In this document: in pieces, positions 36,470 through 44,171 of the stretch
Layout of the letters: every line of letters starts with the position of its first letter
Position numbering within the stretch: the first letter of the stretch is position 1
From: Streptomyces sp. SS1-1
Lineage (GTDB): Bacteria; Actinomycetota; Actinomycetes; Streptomycetales; Streptomycetaceae
Reading direction: 5' to 3'
DNA: 64,000 nt
Assembly: GCF_008973465.1 (NCBI RefSeq)
Contig: NZ_WBXN01000004.1
Coordinates: forward strand, 6,178,501 to 6,242,500
Program-made: the position numbers and the translations under genes
The notes under the pieces: model-generated
Databases searched by the model: none
Told to the model about the DNA's origin: nothing
What the model saw: only the letters and a program-made list of their open reading frames with translations

Positions 36470-37132
36470 ATGGCATATCAGGCAGGTGGGCAGCGGTCCG
36501 TACCGCGGCCCGTCCCCGAACGACCCGAGGCCCAGGCGTACCTGAGGGACTACGCCGTCCTCGTGGAGGCCGTGCCCTTCCCGTCCGTCGTCGTCGACCA
36601 CCGCTGGGACGTCGTCCTGGCGAACACCGCTTTCGCGTCACTTTTCAGCGCCGTGGGACCGCACCCCACCGCGATGCCGCACGACAACCTCCTGCGGTTC
36701 GTCCTCTTCCACCCGGACGCCGCCGCCGTCCTCGGCGACCACGAGTCCAGCTGGTGCCTGCCGATGCTGGCGCACTTCGCCGACGCGTTGGAGCGGCACG
36801 GCCACGACCACGCGCTCCAGGCCGTCCGCCGGGACATCGCCCAGGACCCGCTCATGGAGGCCGCCTACCGGCAGGGTCTGCCGCACTGGATCCGCGCGGT
36901 GGGGGAGCGGGCCGTCGAGGAGGACGGCGCGGTGCGCCCCCTCCACCACCCCGACCCGCGCTGGGGCGCCACCGAGTGCAGGGTGGTCGACGAGACGCCC
37001 GCCACCCTGCGGGAGTTGGGCTACACCCGGCTGACGCTGGTGCTGCGCGAGGCGCGCCGCGAGCGGGGCAGGGCGCGCGGGGCGCGTCGTGACGCCTCGT
37101 ATCTACGCGTGGTGCGTCCACCCGAGGACTGA
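36470..37132 (+). CDS. MmyB-type ligand-binding domain protein without HTH
   Basis: 220-residue protein that corresponds to the C-terminal ligand-binding (PAS-like) domain of MmyB-type regulators: AVPFPSVVVDHRWDVVLANT, NLLRFVLFHPDAAAVLGD, AVRRDIAQDP and LHHPDPRWGATECRVVDETP. The usual N-terminal helix-turn-helix is absent; only about 25 disordered residues precede the domain, and no HTH frame is seen upstream. The ATG has AGAGGGG before it. It may act as a ligand sensor with a separate DNA-binding partner, possibly the divergent XRE protein; this is inference. A strong hairpin follows the stop. Confidence 0.82.
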   Translation: MAYQAGGQRSVPRPVPERPEAQAYLRDYAVLVEAVPFPSVVVDHRWDVVLANTAFASLFSAVGPHPTAMPHDNLLRFVLFHPDAAAVLGDHESSWCLPMLAHFADALERHGHDHALQAVRRDIAQDPLMEAAYRQGLPHWIRAVGERAVEEDGAVRPLHHPDPRWGATECRVVDETPATLRELGYTRLTLVLREARRERGRARGARRDASYLRVVRPPED

Positions 37133-37173
37133 ACGGGGCACCGTCGGCGTTCAGGTCGCCGACGGCGCCCCGT
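37133..37173 (+). terminator. Hairpin terminator after MmyB-like gene
   Basis: A 17-position stem with one mismatch (ACGGGGC-a-CCGTCGGCG against CGCCGACGG-c-GCCCCGT) and a 7-base loop, directly after the TGA at 37130-37132. Confidence 0.85.
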
Positions 37174-37265
37174 CAGCACGCATCGCCGGGGGTGGTTCCC
37201 CTCCTGCTCGTTCACACTGCTTCCGCACTGTTCCGTCTCCCAGTGGTGTGTGACATATTACTGAC

Positions 37266-38417
37266 GTGAGCGAGGGACTGACCTGCGACGTCGTGGTCGT
37301 GGGAGCCGGGATCACGGGCGCGGCCTGCGCCCTGTACGCCGCACGGGCCGGACTCGACGTGATCCTCGTCGACCGCGGCCCGGTCGCCGGCGGCACCACG
37401 GGCGCCGGCGAGGGCAACATCCTCGTCTCCGACAAGGAACCGGGACCCGAGCTGGCCCTCGCCCTGCTCTCCGCGCGCCTGTGGCGGTCCCTCGCCGAGG
37501 AGTTCGGGCCGGCCGTCGAGTACGAGGCGAAGGGCGGCCTCGTCGTCGCGTCCTCCCCGGACGGGCTCACCGCCCTGGAACGGTTCGCCGCCGCGCAGCG
37601 CGCCGCCGGGGTCACCGCCGAACCCGTCACCGGCACCGGCCTGCACGACCTCGAACCCGACCTGGCCCCCGGCCTCCCCGGCGGCGTCCACTACCCGCAG
37701 GACAGCCAGGTCATGCCCGCCCTCGCCGCCGCCACCCTGGCCCGTGCCGCCAAGGCCCGCCTGCTGACCGGCGTCACCGTCACCGGCGTCCTGCTCACCC
37801 GCGCCGGCGCGGTCCGCGGCGTCCGCACCGACCGGGGCGACCTGCACGCCCCCGCCGTCGTCAACGCGGCCGGCACCTGGGGCGGCGACCTCGCCGCGCT
37901 CGCGGGCGTGCACCTCCCCGTCCTGCCCCGGCGCGGCTTCGTCCTCGTCACCGAGCCGCTGCCGCGCCGGATCCGGCACAAGGTGTACGCCGCCGACTAC
38001 GTGGCCGACGTGGCCAGCGACTCGGCCGCGCTGCAGACGTCCCCGGTCGTCGAGGGCACGGCCGCGGGGCCCGTGCTGATCGGCGCCAGCCGTGAACGCG
38101 TCGGCTTCGACCGGACGTTCTCGCTGCCCGTCGTCCGGGCGCTGGCCGCCGGCGCCACCCGGCTCTTCCCGTTCCTCCGGGACGTCCACGCGATGCGCGC
38201 CTACCTCGGCTTCCGCCCGTACACGCCGGACCACCTGCCCGCCGTCGGCCCCGACCCGCGCGTCCCCGGACTGTTCCACGCCTGCGGCCACGAGGGCGCC
38301 GGCATCGGACTGGCCCCCGCCACAGGGCACCTCGTCGCCCAGACCCTGACCGGGCGCACCCTCGATCTCGACCTGACGCCGTTCCGCCCCGACCGCTTCC
38401 CCGAGGAGGCCGCGTGA
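37266..38417 (+). CDS. FAD-dependent oxidoreductase, hydroxyproline dehydrogenase subunit (DAO type)
   Basis: 383-residue flavoprotein of the D-amino-acid/glycine oxidase family. The dinucleotide-binding motif is VVVGAGITGAACALYAARAG, followed by DRGPVAGGTTGAGEGNILVS and a C-terminal GLFHACGHEGAGIGLAPATG. Together with the next two gene products it makes the three-part, Fe-S-linked dehydrogenase seen in hydroxyproline catabolism, which oxidises cis-4-hydroxy-D-proline to pyrroline-4-hydroxy-2-carboxylate. The GTG start at 37266 lies only a few bases after a TATTAC -10-like sequence, so a leaderless transcript is possible. It overlaps the next gene by GTGA. Confidence 0.88.
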   Translation: MSEGLTCDVVVVGAGITGAACALYAARAGLDVILVDRGPVAGGTTGAGEGNILVSDKEPGPELALALLSARLWRSLAEEFGPAVEYEAKGGLVVASSPDGLTALERFAAAQRAAGVTAEPVTGTGLHDLEPDLAPGLPGGVHYPQDSQVMPALAAATLARAAKARLLTGVTVTGVLLTRAGAVRGVRTDRGDLHAPAVVNAAGTWGGDLAALAGVHLPVLPRRGFVLVTEPLPRRIRHKVYAADYVADVASDSAALQTSPVVEGTAAGPVLIGASRERVGFDRTFSLPVVRALAAGATRLFPFLRDVHAMRAYLGFRPYTPDHLPAVGPDPRVPGLFHACGHEGAGIGLAPATGHLVAQTLTGRTLDLDLTPFRPDRFPEEAA

Positions 38418-38716
38418 GAACCCCCCTGGACCTCGCCGACGCCCACCCCGGCCCCGCCTTCACGGTGACCCTCGACGGACGGGAGATCCAGGCGCTGCCC
38501 GGCCACACCGTCGCCGCCGCCCTCTGGACGGCCGGCGTCACGTCCTGGCGCACCACCCGCGCCGGGGGCCGCCCGCGCGGGCTGTTCTGCGGCATCGGCG
38601 TCTGCTTCGACTGCCTGGTCACCGTCAACGACCGCCCCAACCAACGGGCCTGCCTGGTGCGGCTGCGCCCCGGCGACGCGATCAGCACCCAGGACGGGAC
38701 GGGCCACGATGCCTGA
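38414..38716 (+). CDS. (2Fe-2S)-binding subunit of hydroxyproline dehydrogenase
   Basis: 100-residue ferredoxin-like protein. The cluster ligands are in FCGIGVCFDCLVTV and the later RAC, the C-x4-C-x2-C plus Cys arrangement of SoxA/HcnA-type small subunits. It relays electrons between the two flavoprotein subunits. The GTG start overlaps the previous stop. Its last codons (CAC GAT GCC TGA) are part of a sequence repeated 133 bases downstream, where the third subunit actually begins. Confidence 0.88.
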   Translation: MRTPLDLADAHPGPAFTVTLDGREIQALPGHTVAAALWTAGVTSWRTTRAGGRPRGLFCGIGVCFDCLVTVNDRPNQRACLVRLRPGDAISTQDGTGHDA

Positions 38717-38849
38717 CGGGGCGCCCCTGGACCCGCAGCTCGCCGTGGCCGGTGCGGGACCCGCCGGGCTCGGCGCACGGGGCGTACGGGTCATGCGGCT
38801 GGACGCGGCTCTGGAGGCTGCCGAGGAGCTGGAGGCCCACGATGCCTGA
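38709..38849 (+). pseudogene. Decayed tandem copy of the start of the next flavoprotein gene
   Basis: A 46-codon reading frame whose product (MPDGAPLDPQLAVAGAGPAG, then LGARGVRVMRLDA) matches the first 45 or so residues of the following oxidoreductase (MPDRAPASPVPHLAVVGAGP, then AGLAAALAAAARGVRVTLLDA), with an internal deletion and substitutions. At the DNA level both copies begin CACGATGCCTGA, 133 bases apart. The Rossmann motif is shortened, so the peptide cannot bind FAD. It is a remnant of tandem duplication or slippage lying between two translationally coupled genes. It may still carry ribosomes from the Fe-S gene to the real start. Confidence 0.75.
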
Positions 38850-40290
38850 CCGTGCCCCCGCATCCCCGGTCCCGCACCTCGCCGTCGTAGGCGCCGGACC
38901 CGCCGGGCTCGCCGCTGCCCTCGCCGCAGCCGCGCGCGGCGTGCGGGTCACGCTGCTGGACGCGGGCCCCCAGGCCGGCGGTCAGTTCCACCGGCGGCCC
39001 GCCGAAGGGCTCGGCGCCCGCAGGCCCCAGGCGCTGCACCACGCGTGGCGCACGGCGGAGCGACTCAGGAAGGGCCTGGAGGTCCACGTACGGGCGGGCC
39101 GGATACGGCACCTGACGGAGCATCAGGTCTGGGGAGTCGAACCCGGACCCGGCACCGGTTTCACCGTGCACGCCCTGCGTGGACCGGAGCAGCGCGAGCC
39201 CGTCGAGGTGTGTGCCGACGGTCTCGTCCTCGCCACCGGTGGCTATGAGCAGGTCCTGCCCTTCCCCGGCTGGACCCTTCCCGGGGTCGTCACCGCGGGC
39301 GGCGCGCAGGCCATGCTCAAGGGCACCCTGGCCGTGTCCGGCCGTACCGCCGTCGTGGCCGGCACCGGCCCGCTGCTGCTCCCGGTCGCGGCCGGGCTCG
39401 CCGCGGCCGGTGTCACCGTGGCCGCCCTCGTGGAGTCCGCCGACCCGAAGGCCCTCCTGGGGCACGCGCCCGTATGGGCGGCCCACCCCGCCAAACTCGC
39501 CGAAGGCGCCGGGTACGCGGCCGCGTTGCTGCGCCACCGCGTGCCGGTCCTCACCCGGCACACGGTCGTCGAGGCGCACGGCACCGACCGGCTGGAGGCC
39601 GTCACCGTCGCCGCGCTCGACGCCGGAGGACGCGTCCGGCCCGGCACCGCGCGGCGCATTCCCTGCGCGACCCTCGCCGTCGGCCACGGCATGCTGCCGC
39701 AGACCGACCTCGCCGGCACCCTCGGCTGCCGCCCGGACGGCCTCGCCGTGCACGTCGACGCCGAGCAGCGCACGGACGTGCCCGGCGTATGGGCCGCGGG
39801 GGAGGCCACCGGCATCGGCGGCGCCCAACTCTCCTTCGCAGAAGGGCACATCGCGGGCCGGTCCGCCGCCGCCCGTCTGCACGGCAGGCGGCCCGACCCC
39901 GCAGCGTGGGCGCGGGCCGCCCGAGCGCGGGACCGGGCGCGGGCCTTCGCCGCCGCCCTGGACACCGTGTACGCGCCGCCCGCGCACTGGACCGAGCAGG
40001 TCACCGACGACACGACCGTCTGCCGCTGCGAGGAGGTCACCGCCGGTGCCGTCCGCGAGGCCGTCACGGACCTCGGCGCGGGCGACAACCGCACGGTGAA
40101 ACTGCTGACCCGGGCCGGGATGGGCTGGTGCCAGGGCCGGATGTGCGCCCCGGCCGTCGCCGCGCTCGCCGGCTGCCGACTCAGCCCGTCCCCCCGGCCG
40201 TTCGCCCGCCCCGTGCCCCTCGGGGTGCTCGCCCGGCGGGCGGACGACCCCGATGACACGGCACACCCCACTGGGAGGGAATCCGGATGA
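38842..40290 (+). CDS. FAD/NAD(P)-dependent oxidoreductase with BFD-type [2Fe-2S] domain
   Basis: 482-residue third subunit of the hydroxyproline dehydrogenase, SoxA/HcnB-like. The N-terminal FAD site is HLAVVGAGPAGLAAALAAAA; a second nucleotide-binding region is SGRTAVVAGTGPLLLPVAAG. The C-terminal bacterioferredoxin-like [2Fe-2S] domain has CRCEEVTAGAVREAV and GMGWCQGRMC. ATG 38842 was chosen because the conserved FAD motif starts 12 residues later and upstream in-frame codons are not family-like. It overlaps the deaminase gene by ATGA. Confidence 0.9.
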   Translation: MPDRAPASPVPHLAVVGAGPAGLAAALAAAARGVRVTLLDAGPQAGGQFHRRPAEGLGARRPQALHHAWRTAERLRKGLEVHVRAGRIRHLTEHQVWGVEPGPGTGFTVHALRGPEQREPVEVCADGLVLATGGYEQVLPFPGWTLPGVVTAGGAQAMLKGTLAVSGRTAVVAGTGPLLLPVAAGLAAAGVTVAALVESADPKALLGHAPVWAAHPAKLAEGAGYAAALLRHRVPVLTRHTVVEAHGTDRLEAVTVAALDAGGRVRPGTARRIPCATLAVGHGMLPQTDLAGTLGCRPDGLAVHVDAEQRTDVPGVWAAGEATGIGGAQLSFAEGHIAGRSAAARLHGRRPDPAAWARAARARDRARAFAAALDTVYAPPAHWTEQVTDDTTVCRCEEVTAGAVREAVTDLGAGDNRTVKLLTRAGMGWCQGRMCAPAVAALAGCRLSPSPRPFARPVPLGVLARRADDPDDTAHPTGRESG

Positions 40291-41183
40291 CCGCCACCGA
40301 GCACCGCCCCTGGCACGGCGTCCTCGTCGCCACCGCGCTGCCGCTCGACGACGACCTGCGCGTCGACCTCGGCCGCTACGCCGAGCACTGCGCCTGGCTC
40401 GTCGAGAACGGCTGCGACGGCGTCGTCCCCAACGGCTCGCTGGGGGAGTACCAGGTGCTGACCCCCGAAGAGCGTGCGAAGGTCGTCGAGACGGCGGTGA
40501 AGGCCGTCGGAGGCGCACGCGTGATGCCCGGTGTCGCCGCGTACGGCTCGGCCGAGGCCCGGCGCTGGGCCGAGCAGGCCAGGGACGCGGGCTGCGCGTC
40601 GGTGATGCTGCTGCCGCCCAACGCGTACCGTGCCGACGAGCGTTCGGTGCTCGCGCACTACGCCGAGGTCGCGCGGGCCGGCGTACCCGTCGTCGCGTAC
40701 AACAACCCCATCGACACCAAGGTCGACCTGGTCCCCGAACTGCTGGCCCGGCTGCACGGCGAGGGCTACGTCCAGGCGGTCAAGGAGTTCTCCGGCGACG
40801 TCCGCCGCGCCTACCGCATCGCCGAACTCGCCCCGGACCTCGACCTGCTGATCGGCGCGGACGACGTCCTGCTGGAGCTGGCCGTGGCCGGCGCCAAGGG
40901 CTGGGTCGCCGGGTACCCGAACGCGCTGCCGCGCGCCTGCGTCGAGCTGTACCGGGCGGCCACCGCCGGCGACATCGCCACGGCCCGCGAACTGTACGGC
41001 CGGCTGCACCCGTTGCTGCGCTGGGACTCGCGGGTGGAGTTCGTCCAGGCCATCAAGCTGTCGATGGATGTCGTGGGCCGTCACGGCGGACCCGTGCGCC
41101 CGCCGCGCGTCCCGCTGCTGCCCGCACAGGAGGCCGCCGTGCGGGCGGCCACGGAGAAGGCCGTCGCGGCCGGAATGGCGTAG
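40287..41183 (+). CDS. DapA-family lyase/deaminase (pyrroline-4-hydroxy-2-carboxylate deaminase)
   Basis: 298-residue (beta/alpha)8 lyase of the dihydrodipicolinate synthase family. It shows GVVPNGSLGEYQVLTPEERA, the Tyr in VPVVAYNNPIDTKVD and the Schiff-base Lys in QAVKEFSGDVRRAY. In hydroxyproline clusters this family member removes ammonia and water from pyrroline-4-hydroxy-2-carboxylate to give 2-oxoglutarate semialdehyde. The GSLGEY in place of the GTTGE of true DapA agrees with a non-lysine role. The gene order supports the assignment. Confidence 0.88.
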   Translation: MTATEHRPWHGVLVATALPLDDDLRVDLGRYAEHCAWLVENGCDGVVPNGSLGEYQVLTPEERAKVVETAVKAVGGARVMPGVAAYGSAEARRWAEQARDAGCASVMLLPPNAYRADERSVLAHYAEVARAGVPVVAYNNPIDTKVDLVPELLARLHGEGYVQAVKEFSGDVRRAYRIAELAPDLDLLIGADDVLLELAVAGAKGWVAGYPNALPRACVELYRAATAGDIATARELYGRLHPLLRWDSRVEFVQAIKLSMDVVGRHGGPVRPPRVPLLPAQEAAVRAATEKAVAAGMA

Positions 41184-41189
41184 GCGGCC

Positions 41190-42191
41190 ATGCGCAGCAA
41201 ACTCGTCCTGCACGCCGTCGACTCGCACACCGAGGGCATGCCCACCCGGGTCGTCACCGGTGGGGTCGGCCCGGTGCCCGGCGCCACCATGAACGAGCGG
41301 CGCCTGTACTTCCGCGAGCACCGCGACCACATCAAGCGGCTGCTGATGAACGAGCCGCGCGGGCACGCCGCCATGAGCGGGGCGATCCTCCAGCCGCCCA
41401 CCCGCCCCGACTGCGACTGGGGGGTGATCTACATCGAGGTCTCCGGCTATCTGCCGATGTGCGGGCACGGCACCATCGGTGTGGCGACCGTGCTGGTGGA
41501 GACCGGCATGGTCGAGGTGGTCGAGCCGGTCACCACGATCCGGCTCGACACCCCGGCCGGTGTCGTGGTCGCCGAGGTGGCCGTCGAGGACGGCGCCGCG
41601 AAGGAGGTCACCCTGCACAACGTGCCGTCCTTCACGGTCGACCTGGACCGCGAGGCCACCCTCGCGGACGGACGGACGGTGACCTACGACCTGGCCTACG
41701 GCGGCAACTTCTACGCGATCCTGCCGCTGGAGCGGTTCGGGCTGCCCTTCGACCGGTCCCGCAAGGACGACATCCTCGCCGCCGGGCTGTCCCTGATGGA
41801 GGCCGTCAACGCCGTGGACGAGCCCGTCCACCCCGAGGACCCGTCCATCCGCGGCTGCCACCACGTCCACCTGCTCGCCCCCGGCTCGACCGCCCGGCAC
41901 TCCCGGCACGCGATGGCCATCCACCCCGGCTGGTTCGACCGCTCGCCGTGCGGGACGGGCACCAGCGCACGCATGGCGCAACTGCACGCGCGCGGCGAAC
42001 TGCCGTTGCGCACCGAGTTCGTGAACGAGTCGTTCATCGGCACCCGCTTCACCGGGCGCCTCCTCGGCACCACGCGGGTCGGCGGACACACCGCCGTCCT
42101 GCCCAGCTTCACGGGCCGCGCGTGGATCACCGGCACCGCCCAGTACCTGCTCGACCCCACCGACCCGTTCCCGGAGGGGTTCGTGCTGTGA
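41190..42191 (+). CDS. 4-hydroxyproline 2-epimerase (proline racemase family)
   Basis: 333-residue proline-racemase-fold enzyme. Both catalytic Cys are present: one in YLPMCGHGTIG (near residue 90) and one in DRSPCGTGTSARMA (near 253). Two Cys define true racemases/epimerases, as opposed to the Thr/Ser-containing dehydratases. The family length and operon place it as the enzyme that turns trans-4-hydroxy-L-proline into cis-4-hydroxy-D-proline, the substrate of the three-subunit dehydrogenase. It starts with ATG seven bases after the previous stop. The last catabolic enzyme, an oxoglutarate-semialdehyde dehydrogenase, is not in the window. Confidence 0.92.
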   Translation: MRSKLVLHAVDSHTEGMPTRVVTGGVGPVPGATMNERRLYFREHRDHIKRLLMNEPRGHAAMSGAILQPPTRPDCDWGVIYIEVSGYLPMCGHGTIGVATVLVETGMVEVVEPVTTIRLDTPAGVVVAEVAVEDGAAKEVTLHNVPSFTVDLDREATLADGRTVTYDLAYGGNFYAILPLERFGLPFDRSRKDDILAAGLSLMEAVNAVDEPVHPEDPSIRGCHHVHLLAPGSTARHSRHAMAIHPGWFDRSPCGTGTSARMAQLHARGELPLRTEFVNESFIGTRFTGRLLGTTRVGGHTAVLPSFTGRAWITGTAQYLLDPTDPFPEGFVL

Positions 42192-42279
42192 CCGGTGGCG
42201 GGCCGGGCGGGCCGGGAGGCGAGGATAATGCCCGGTACCGCGTGACATTGCACAGAGGCACGACCCGAGGAGACACCGC

Positions 42280-42984
42280 ATGGCCGCCCAGCGCACCGGC
42301 GCCCCGTCCACCGCCGCCGCCCCGGCGCTGCCCTCCCTGGGCGGCCGCAGGAGCAGCTACCGGGAGCGGGTCGCGGACGCCCTGCGGGCCGCGCTGATCG
42401 CCGGTGAACTGCGGCCCGGCGAGGTGTACTCGGCGCCCGGGCTCGCCGCCCGCTTCGGCGTCTCGGCGACCCCGGTGCGCGAGGCCATGCTCGACCTCGC
42501 CAAGGAGGGGCTGGTCGACACCGTGCCGAACAAAGGGTTCCGGGTCACCGCCGTGTCCGAGAAGCAGCTCGACGAGTACACGCACGTCCGGGCGCTCGTG
42601 GAGATCCCGACGGTCGCCGGGCTGGCCGCCACCGCCGACGCCGTGTCCCTGGAGGCGCTGCGGCCCGCCGCCCGGGAGATCGTCCGGGCGGCGGACGCCG
42701 GTGACCTCATCGCGTACGTGGAGGCCGACACGCGCTTCCACCTCGGTCTGCTCGCCCTCGCCGGGAACGCCCACCTCGTCGAGGTCGTCCGGGACCTGCG
42801 CGGGCGCTCCCGGCTGTACGGGCTGACCGCACTGGTCGAGGCCGGGCGGCTGCGAGCCTCCGCCGAGGAGCACCTGGAACTGCTCGACGCGCTGCTCGCC
42901 CGGGACGAGCGGGCGGTGCGGGAGGTCATGACCCGGCACCTCGGCCATGTCCGGGGCCTGTGGGCGGCACACGGCGAGGACTGA
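42280..42984 (+). CDS. GntR family regulator (FadR/FCD subfamily)
   Basis: 234-residue regulator. The winged helix covers about residues 28-95 (ERVADALRAALIAGELRPGE, LAARFGVSATPVREAMLDLA, GLVDTVPNKGFRV). The FCD effector domain follows, with metal/ligand residues in RALVEIPTVAG, EADTRFHLGLLALAGN and the final TRHLGHVRGLW. The ATG follows CGAGGAG. It lies 88 bases behind the epimerase gene on the same strand and is the likely regulator of the hydroxyproline operon. A GTGACAT sequence occurs both in front of it and in front of the first operon gene (near 37250), but this is too short to call an operator. Confidence 0.88.
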   Translation: MAAQRTGAPSTAAAPALPSLGGRRSSYRERVADALRAALIAGELRPGEVYSAPGLAARFGVSATPVREAMLDLAKEGLVDTVPNKGFRVTAVSEKQLDEYTHVRALVEIPTVAGLAATADAVSLEALRPAAREIVRAADAGDLIAYVEADTRFHLGLLALAGNAHLVEVVRDLRGRSRLYGLTALVEAGRLRASAEEHLELLDALLARDERAVREVMTRHLGHVRGLWAAHGED

Positions 42985-42990
42985 CCCGTA

Positions 42991-43025
42991 CGCAAGCAGT
43001 TTGCAATTCTTGCGCTATTCTTGCG
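42991..43025. promoter_or_regulatory. LacI-family operator region 1 (regulator promoter)
   Basis: CGCAAG (42991-42996), TTGCAATTCTTGCG (43001-43014) and TTCTTGCG (43018-43025). TTCTTGCG occurs twice with an 11-bp period and pairs with CGCAAG as an inverted repeat. It directly precedes the regulator's ATG at 43029. The core TTGCAA-x-TCT-x-GCGC is shared with the element before the binding-protein gene, which supports a common repressor and autoregulation. Confidence 0.65.
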
Positions 43026-43028
43026 TGC

Positions 43029-44027
43029 ATGACGCGACGACTTGCTGAAGTGGCGAAGAAGGTCGGGGTCAGCGAGGCCACGGTCAGCCGGGTGCTCAAC
43101 GACAAGCCCGGTGTCTCCGAGGCCACCCGGCAGGCGGTGCTCTCCGCCCTCGACGTGCTCGGCTACGAGCGCCCCACCCAGCTGCGCGGCGAACGCGCGC
43201 GTCTGGTCGGCCTGGTGCTGCCCGAGTTGCAGAACCCGATCTTCCCGGCGTTCGCCGAGGTGATCGGCGGGGCGCTGGCCCAGCTCGGGCTGACCCCCGT
43301 GCTGTGCACACAGACCAAGGGCGGGGTCTCCGAGGCCGACTACGTCACGCTGCTCCTGCAGCAGCAGGTCTCCGGGGTGGTCTTCGCCGGCGGCCTCTAC
43401 GCGCAGGCGGACGCCCCGCACGACCACTACCGGCAGCTCGCCGACCGCAACATCCCGGTGGTGCTGGTCAACGCGGCCATCGAGCATCTGGGCTTCCCGG
43501 CCGTCTCCTGCGACGACGCGGTGGCCGTGGAGCAGGCGTGGCGGCATCTGGCCTCCCTGGGCCACGAGCGCATCGGGCTGGTGCTGGGGCCGGGCGACCA
43601 CGTGCCGTCGGCGCGCAAGCTGACGGCCGCCCGGGAGATCGCCGCCGAGCTGCCCGACGAGCACGTGGCGCGGGCGATCTTCTCCATCGAGGGCGGGCAC
43701 GCGGCCGCCTCCCGGCTCATCGACCGGGGTGTCACCGGCATCATCTGCGCGAGCGACCCGCTGGCCCTCGGCGCCGTACGGGCCGCCCGCCGCAAGGGAC
43801 TCGACGTCCCGTCGGAGATCTCCGTCGTCGGCTACGACGACTCGGCGTTCATGAACTGCACCGAGCCCCCGCTCACCACCGTCCGCCAGCCGATCGAGGC
43901 CATGGGCCGGGCGGCCGTCGAGCTGCTGAACGCCCAGATCGCGGGCACCCCCGTCCCCGCGGAGGAACTGCTCTTCGAGCCCGAACTGGTGGTGCGCGGC
44001 TCCACGGCGCAGGCGCCTCGCCGCTGA
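43029..44027 (+). CDS. LacI family transcriptional regulator
   Basis: 332-residue repressor. The N-terminal LacI helix-turn-helix and hinge are clear: RLAEVAKKVGVSEATVSRVL and NDKPGVSEATRQAVLSALDV. A periplasmic-binding-protein-like sensor follows (VGLVLPELQNPIFPAFAEVI, SGVVFAGGLY, HERIGLVLG, VVGYDDSAFMNCTEPPLTTV). It precedes, in the same direction, the sugar importer and alpha-glucosidase genes, an order like the maltose locus of streptomycetes. The start ATG at 43029 lies four bases after a repeated operator-like element, which suggests a leaderless or very short-leader transcript under its own control. Confidence 0.92.
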   Translation: MTRRLAEVAKKVGVSEATVSRVLNDKPGVSEATRQAVLSALDVLGYERPTQLRGERARLVGLVLPELQNPIFPAFAEVIGGALAQLGLTPVLCTQTKGGVSEADYVTLLLQQQVSGVVFAGGLYAQADAPHDHYRQLADRNIPVVLVNAAIEHLGFPAVSCDDAVAVEQAWRHLASLGHERIGLVLGPGDHVPSARKLTAAREIAAELPDEHVARAIFSIEGGHAAASRLIDRGVTGIICASDPLALGAVRAARRKGLDVPSEISVVGYDDSAFMNCTEPPLTTVRQPIEAMGRAAVELLNAQIAGTPVPAEELLFEPELVVRGSTAQAPRR

Positions 44028-44082
44028 CCCGGGACCCGCTCGCGAAAGGACCGTCACCGCCGACCCATCCGCTGTTCAAAAA

Positions 44083-44108
44083 TTGCAAATCTCGCGCGAC
44101 ATCTTGCG
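44083..44108. promoter_or_regulatory. LacI-family operator region 2 (importer promoter)
   Basis: TTGCAAATCT, eight bases, then ACATCTTGCG. It aligns with the element before the regulator gene (TTGCAATTCT, then ATTCTTGCG) at nearly the same spacing. It lies 64 bases upstream of the binding-protein start, in the gap after the regulator stop. Repression by the LacI-type protein and release by imported sugar is the simplest reading. Confidence 0.6.
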
Positions 44109-44171
44109 CTCGGATGTCGTCGGTGCTTGAGTGTGCGGCGCCCACCGCTCCATGCCCAGAGGGGTCCACCG

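Noticed and set aside
37226..37261. CACTG-N10-CAGTG and GTGACAT as the GntR operator
   Set aside because: Half-sites are only five bases and the GTGACAT match before the gntR-type gene does not extend into a palindrome; insufficient to list as a site.
38752..40290. Longer form of the hydroxyproline flavoprotein starting upstream
   Set aside because: The extra residues run through the decayed duplicate in another frame and match nothing; ATG 38842 sits correctly before the FAD motif.
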